Positions 6,231 through 6,547 of a DNA stretch of 6,547 nucleotides are shown here, in pieces (position 1 is the stretch's first letter; the number at the start of each line of letters is the position of its first letter). Both the position numbers and the translations under genes were made by a program. Origin of the DNA: Halobacteriales archaeon QH_8_67_36. GTDB taxonomy: Archaea; Halobacteriota; Halobacteria; Halobacteriales; Haloarculaceae. The notes beneath the pieces are model-generated. The model had not been told where the DNA came from. It saw only the letters and a list, made by a program, of their open reading frames with translations, and did no database searches. The stretch spans positions 1 to 6,547 of the forward strand of contig PXQZ01000046.1 in the NCBI GenBank assembly GCA_003021755.1, given 5' to 3'.

Positions 6231-6262
6231 AGTAGGGGAGTCCCACCGTTCACGGCGGGTGT
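6231..6262 (+). mobile_element. probable right-end relic of an IS1341/IS200-IS605-type (TnpB) element
   Basis: The sequence AGTAGGGGAGTCCCACCGTT and the following CACGGCGGG closely resemble what I remember of haloarchaeal tnpB-element right ends. There a tnpB stop (TAG) is followed by GGGAATCCC and a hairpin of the type CCCGCC-GTTCAC-GGCGGG. Here the hairpin at 6242-6259 has seven paired positions with one A:C mismatch and a TTCA loop. In intact elements this 3' hairpin belongs to the TnpB guide RNA scaffold, with the guide lying just beyond. The frame entering the TAG at 6233 is not recognisable as TnpB and no left end is seen, so only a fragment remains. Confidence 0.45.
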
Positions 6263-6311
6263 AGGCGGTACCCTGTCCTAAATGCCGTTTGTTATTGCCG
6301 CCGTAGCGGCC

Positions 6312-6317
6312 GAAAAA
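6312..6317 (-). terminator. possible U-tract terminator
   Basis: The minus strand carries TTTTT flanked by GC-rich DNA, about 117-122 bp downstream of the TAA of the partial gene at the right edge. Archaeal termination mainly uses U-tracts, so this is plausible, but the run is short and isolated. Confidence 0.25.
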
Positions 6318-6433
6318 CTCGATCCAATCCTAAGGCTGGCGGCGAAAGCCGGGCCCATCCGGCATAGCCCGCGTGGCCGCGGTGATTCCGGGCCATCGAG
6401 AAACCCGTACGAGCCGAGTTCGGTATGGGCCGG

Positions 6434-6547
6434 TTACAGCGCCCCGAGGGGGCTCCCCTCGAACTCGCTGAGGGCGTCCCAGCTGTACGTCCCCGTGACT
6501 CGGACGGTTCCGCCGTCGATGGCGGCCGACCGGTCCGCCGCCGCCGA
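6434..6547 (-). CDS. C-terminal end of an unidentified protein (partial)
   Basis: The minus-strand frame enters at the window edge and runs 37 codons to TAA at 6434-6436. It reads SAAADRSAAIDGGTVRVTGT and continues with YSWDALSEFEGSPLGAL. Strong G/C bias at third positions and an acidic, Gly/Thr-rich composition look like a genuine haloarchaeal protein tail. A beta-strand-like TVRVTGTYSW followed by a short helix ends the chain. I do not recognise the family. It points toward ilvE but is too distant to be cotranscribed with confidence; a T5 run about 115 bp downstream could help end its transcript. Confidence 0.6.
   Translation of the reverse strand, partial: SAAADRSAAIDGGTVRVTGTYSWDALSEFEGSPLGAL

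Larger units (their letters stand above)
6053..6433. other. long intergenic region with transposon-end relic and inverted repeats
   Basis: About 380 bp separate the partial gene at the right edge from the ilvE leader. I find no convincing protein gene here. Contents are the ilvE promoter box, two copies of CCGTTCACGGC, a small perfect hairpin at 6192-6206 (GGCAC/GTGCC), the transposon-end hairpin at 6242-6259, a hairpin GCCGC-CGTA-GCGGC around 6296-6309, a minus-strand T5 run (complement of 6313-6317), and a GC-rich foldable stretch at 6331-6400. Confidence 0.6.

Noticed and set aside
6082..6264. 60-codon plus-strand ORF rich in Ala/Pro/Ser
   Set aside because: It is low complexity with no family resemblance, and it runs across the transposon-end hairpin and its stop.
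6053..6433. tRNA, SRP RNA or RNase P RNA in the long gap
   Set aside because: I found no T-loop, CCA-end, SRP helix-8 or RNase P signature sequences on either strand.
6282..6547. Plus-strand open frame from ATG 6282 (MPFVIAAVAAEKLDPILRLA...) running off the window
   Set aside because: Its start looks protein-like, but its second half is antisense to the better-supported minus-strand C-terminus at 6434-6547, and no promoter or family match supports it.

Overview
The window looks like a piece of a haloarchaeal main chromosome (class Halobacteria, perhaps near Haloarculaceae). The signs are very high GC with G/C-rich third codon positions, acidic proteins rich in Asp/Glu, an archaeal ether-lipid gene (carS), the compact hemC-cobA-hemD arrangement, and AT-rich boxes about 25-30 bp upstream of start codons, as expected for leaderless archaeal transcripts. 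The family-level placement is a guess.

Layout. Bases 1-48 may hold the first codons of a minus-strand gene that leaves the window. Bases 103-387 are a decayed 3' piece of a plus-strand pspA-like gene, with an in-frame stop. Bases 387-460 form a nested imperfect palindrome. Bases 488-3212 carry the minus-strand tetrapyrrole operon hemC > cobA > hemD, with overlapping stop/start codons. Bases 3304-3849 encode CarS on the minus strand. Bases 3950-4361 are a badly eroded proline dehydrogenase pseudogene on the plus strand. Bases 4402-5058 encode a two-TM DUF502 protein on the plus strand; it converges on, and shares a CTAG with, the minus-strand branched-chain aminotransferase ilvE (5055-5987). 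Upstream of ilvE lie a possible 22-codon leader ORF, a hairpin resembling the right end of IS1341/IS200-IS605-type elements, and a GC-rich structured stretch. Bases 6434-6547 are the 3' end of an unidentified minus-strand gene.

How the genes work together. HemC, HemD and CobA act in sequence: porphobilinogen to hydroxymethylbilane to uroporphyrinogen III to precorrin-2. Precorrin-2 is the branch point for cobalamin, siroheme and, in archaea, heme by the siroheme (Ahb) route. CarS makes the CDP-activated archaeol precursor of membrane phospholipids. IlvE performs the last step of Val/Leu/Ile synthesis. DUF502 is an uncharacterised membrane protein.

The intact genes are ordinary core metabolism. 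The less obvious content lies between them: two gene relics that a standard ORF caller would miss, one likely transposon-end relic, a palindrome, and a possible coupled mini-ORF before ilvE. I saw no defence system, CRISPR array, tRNA or rRNA, and nothing that amounts to a new multi-gene system.
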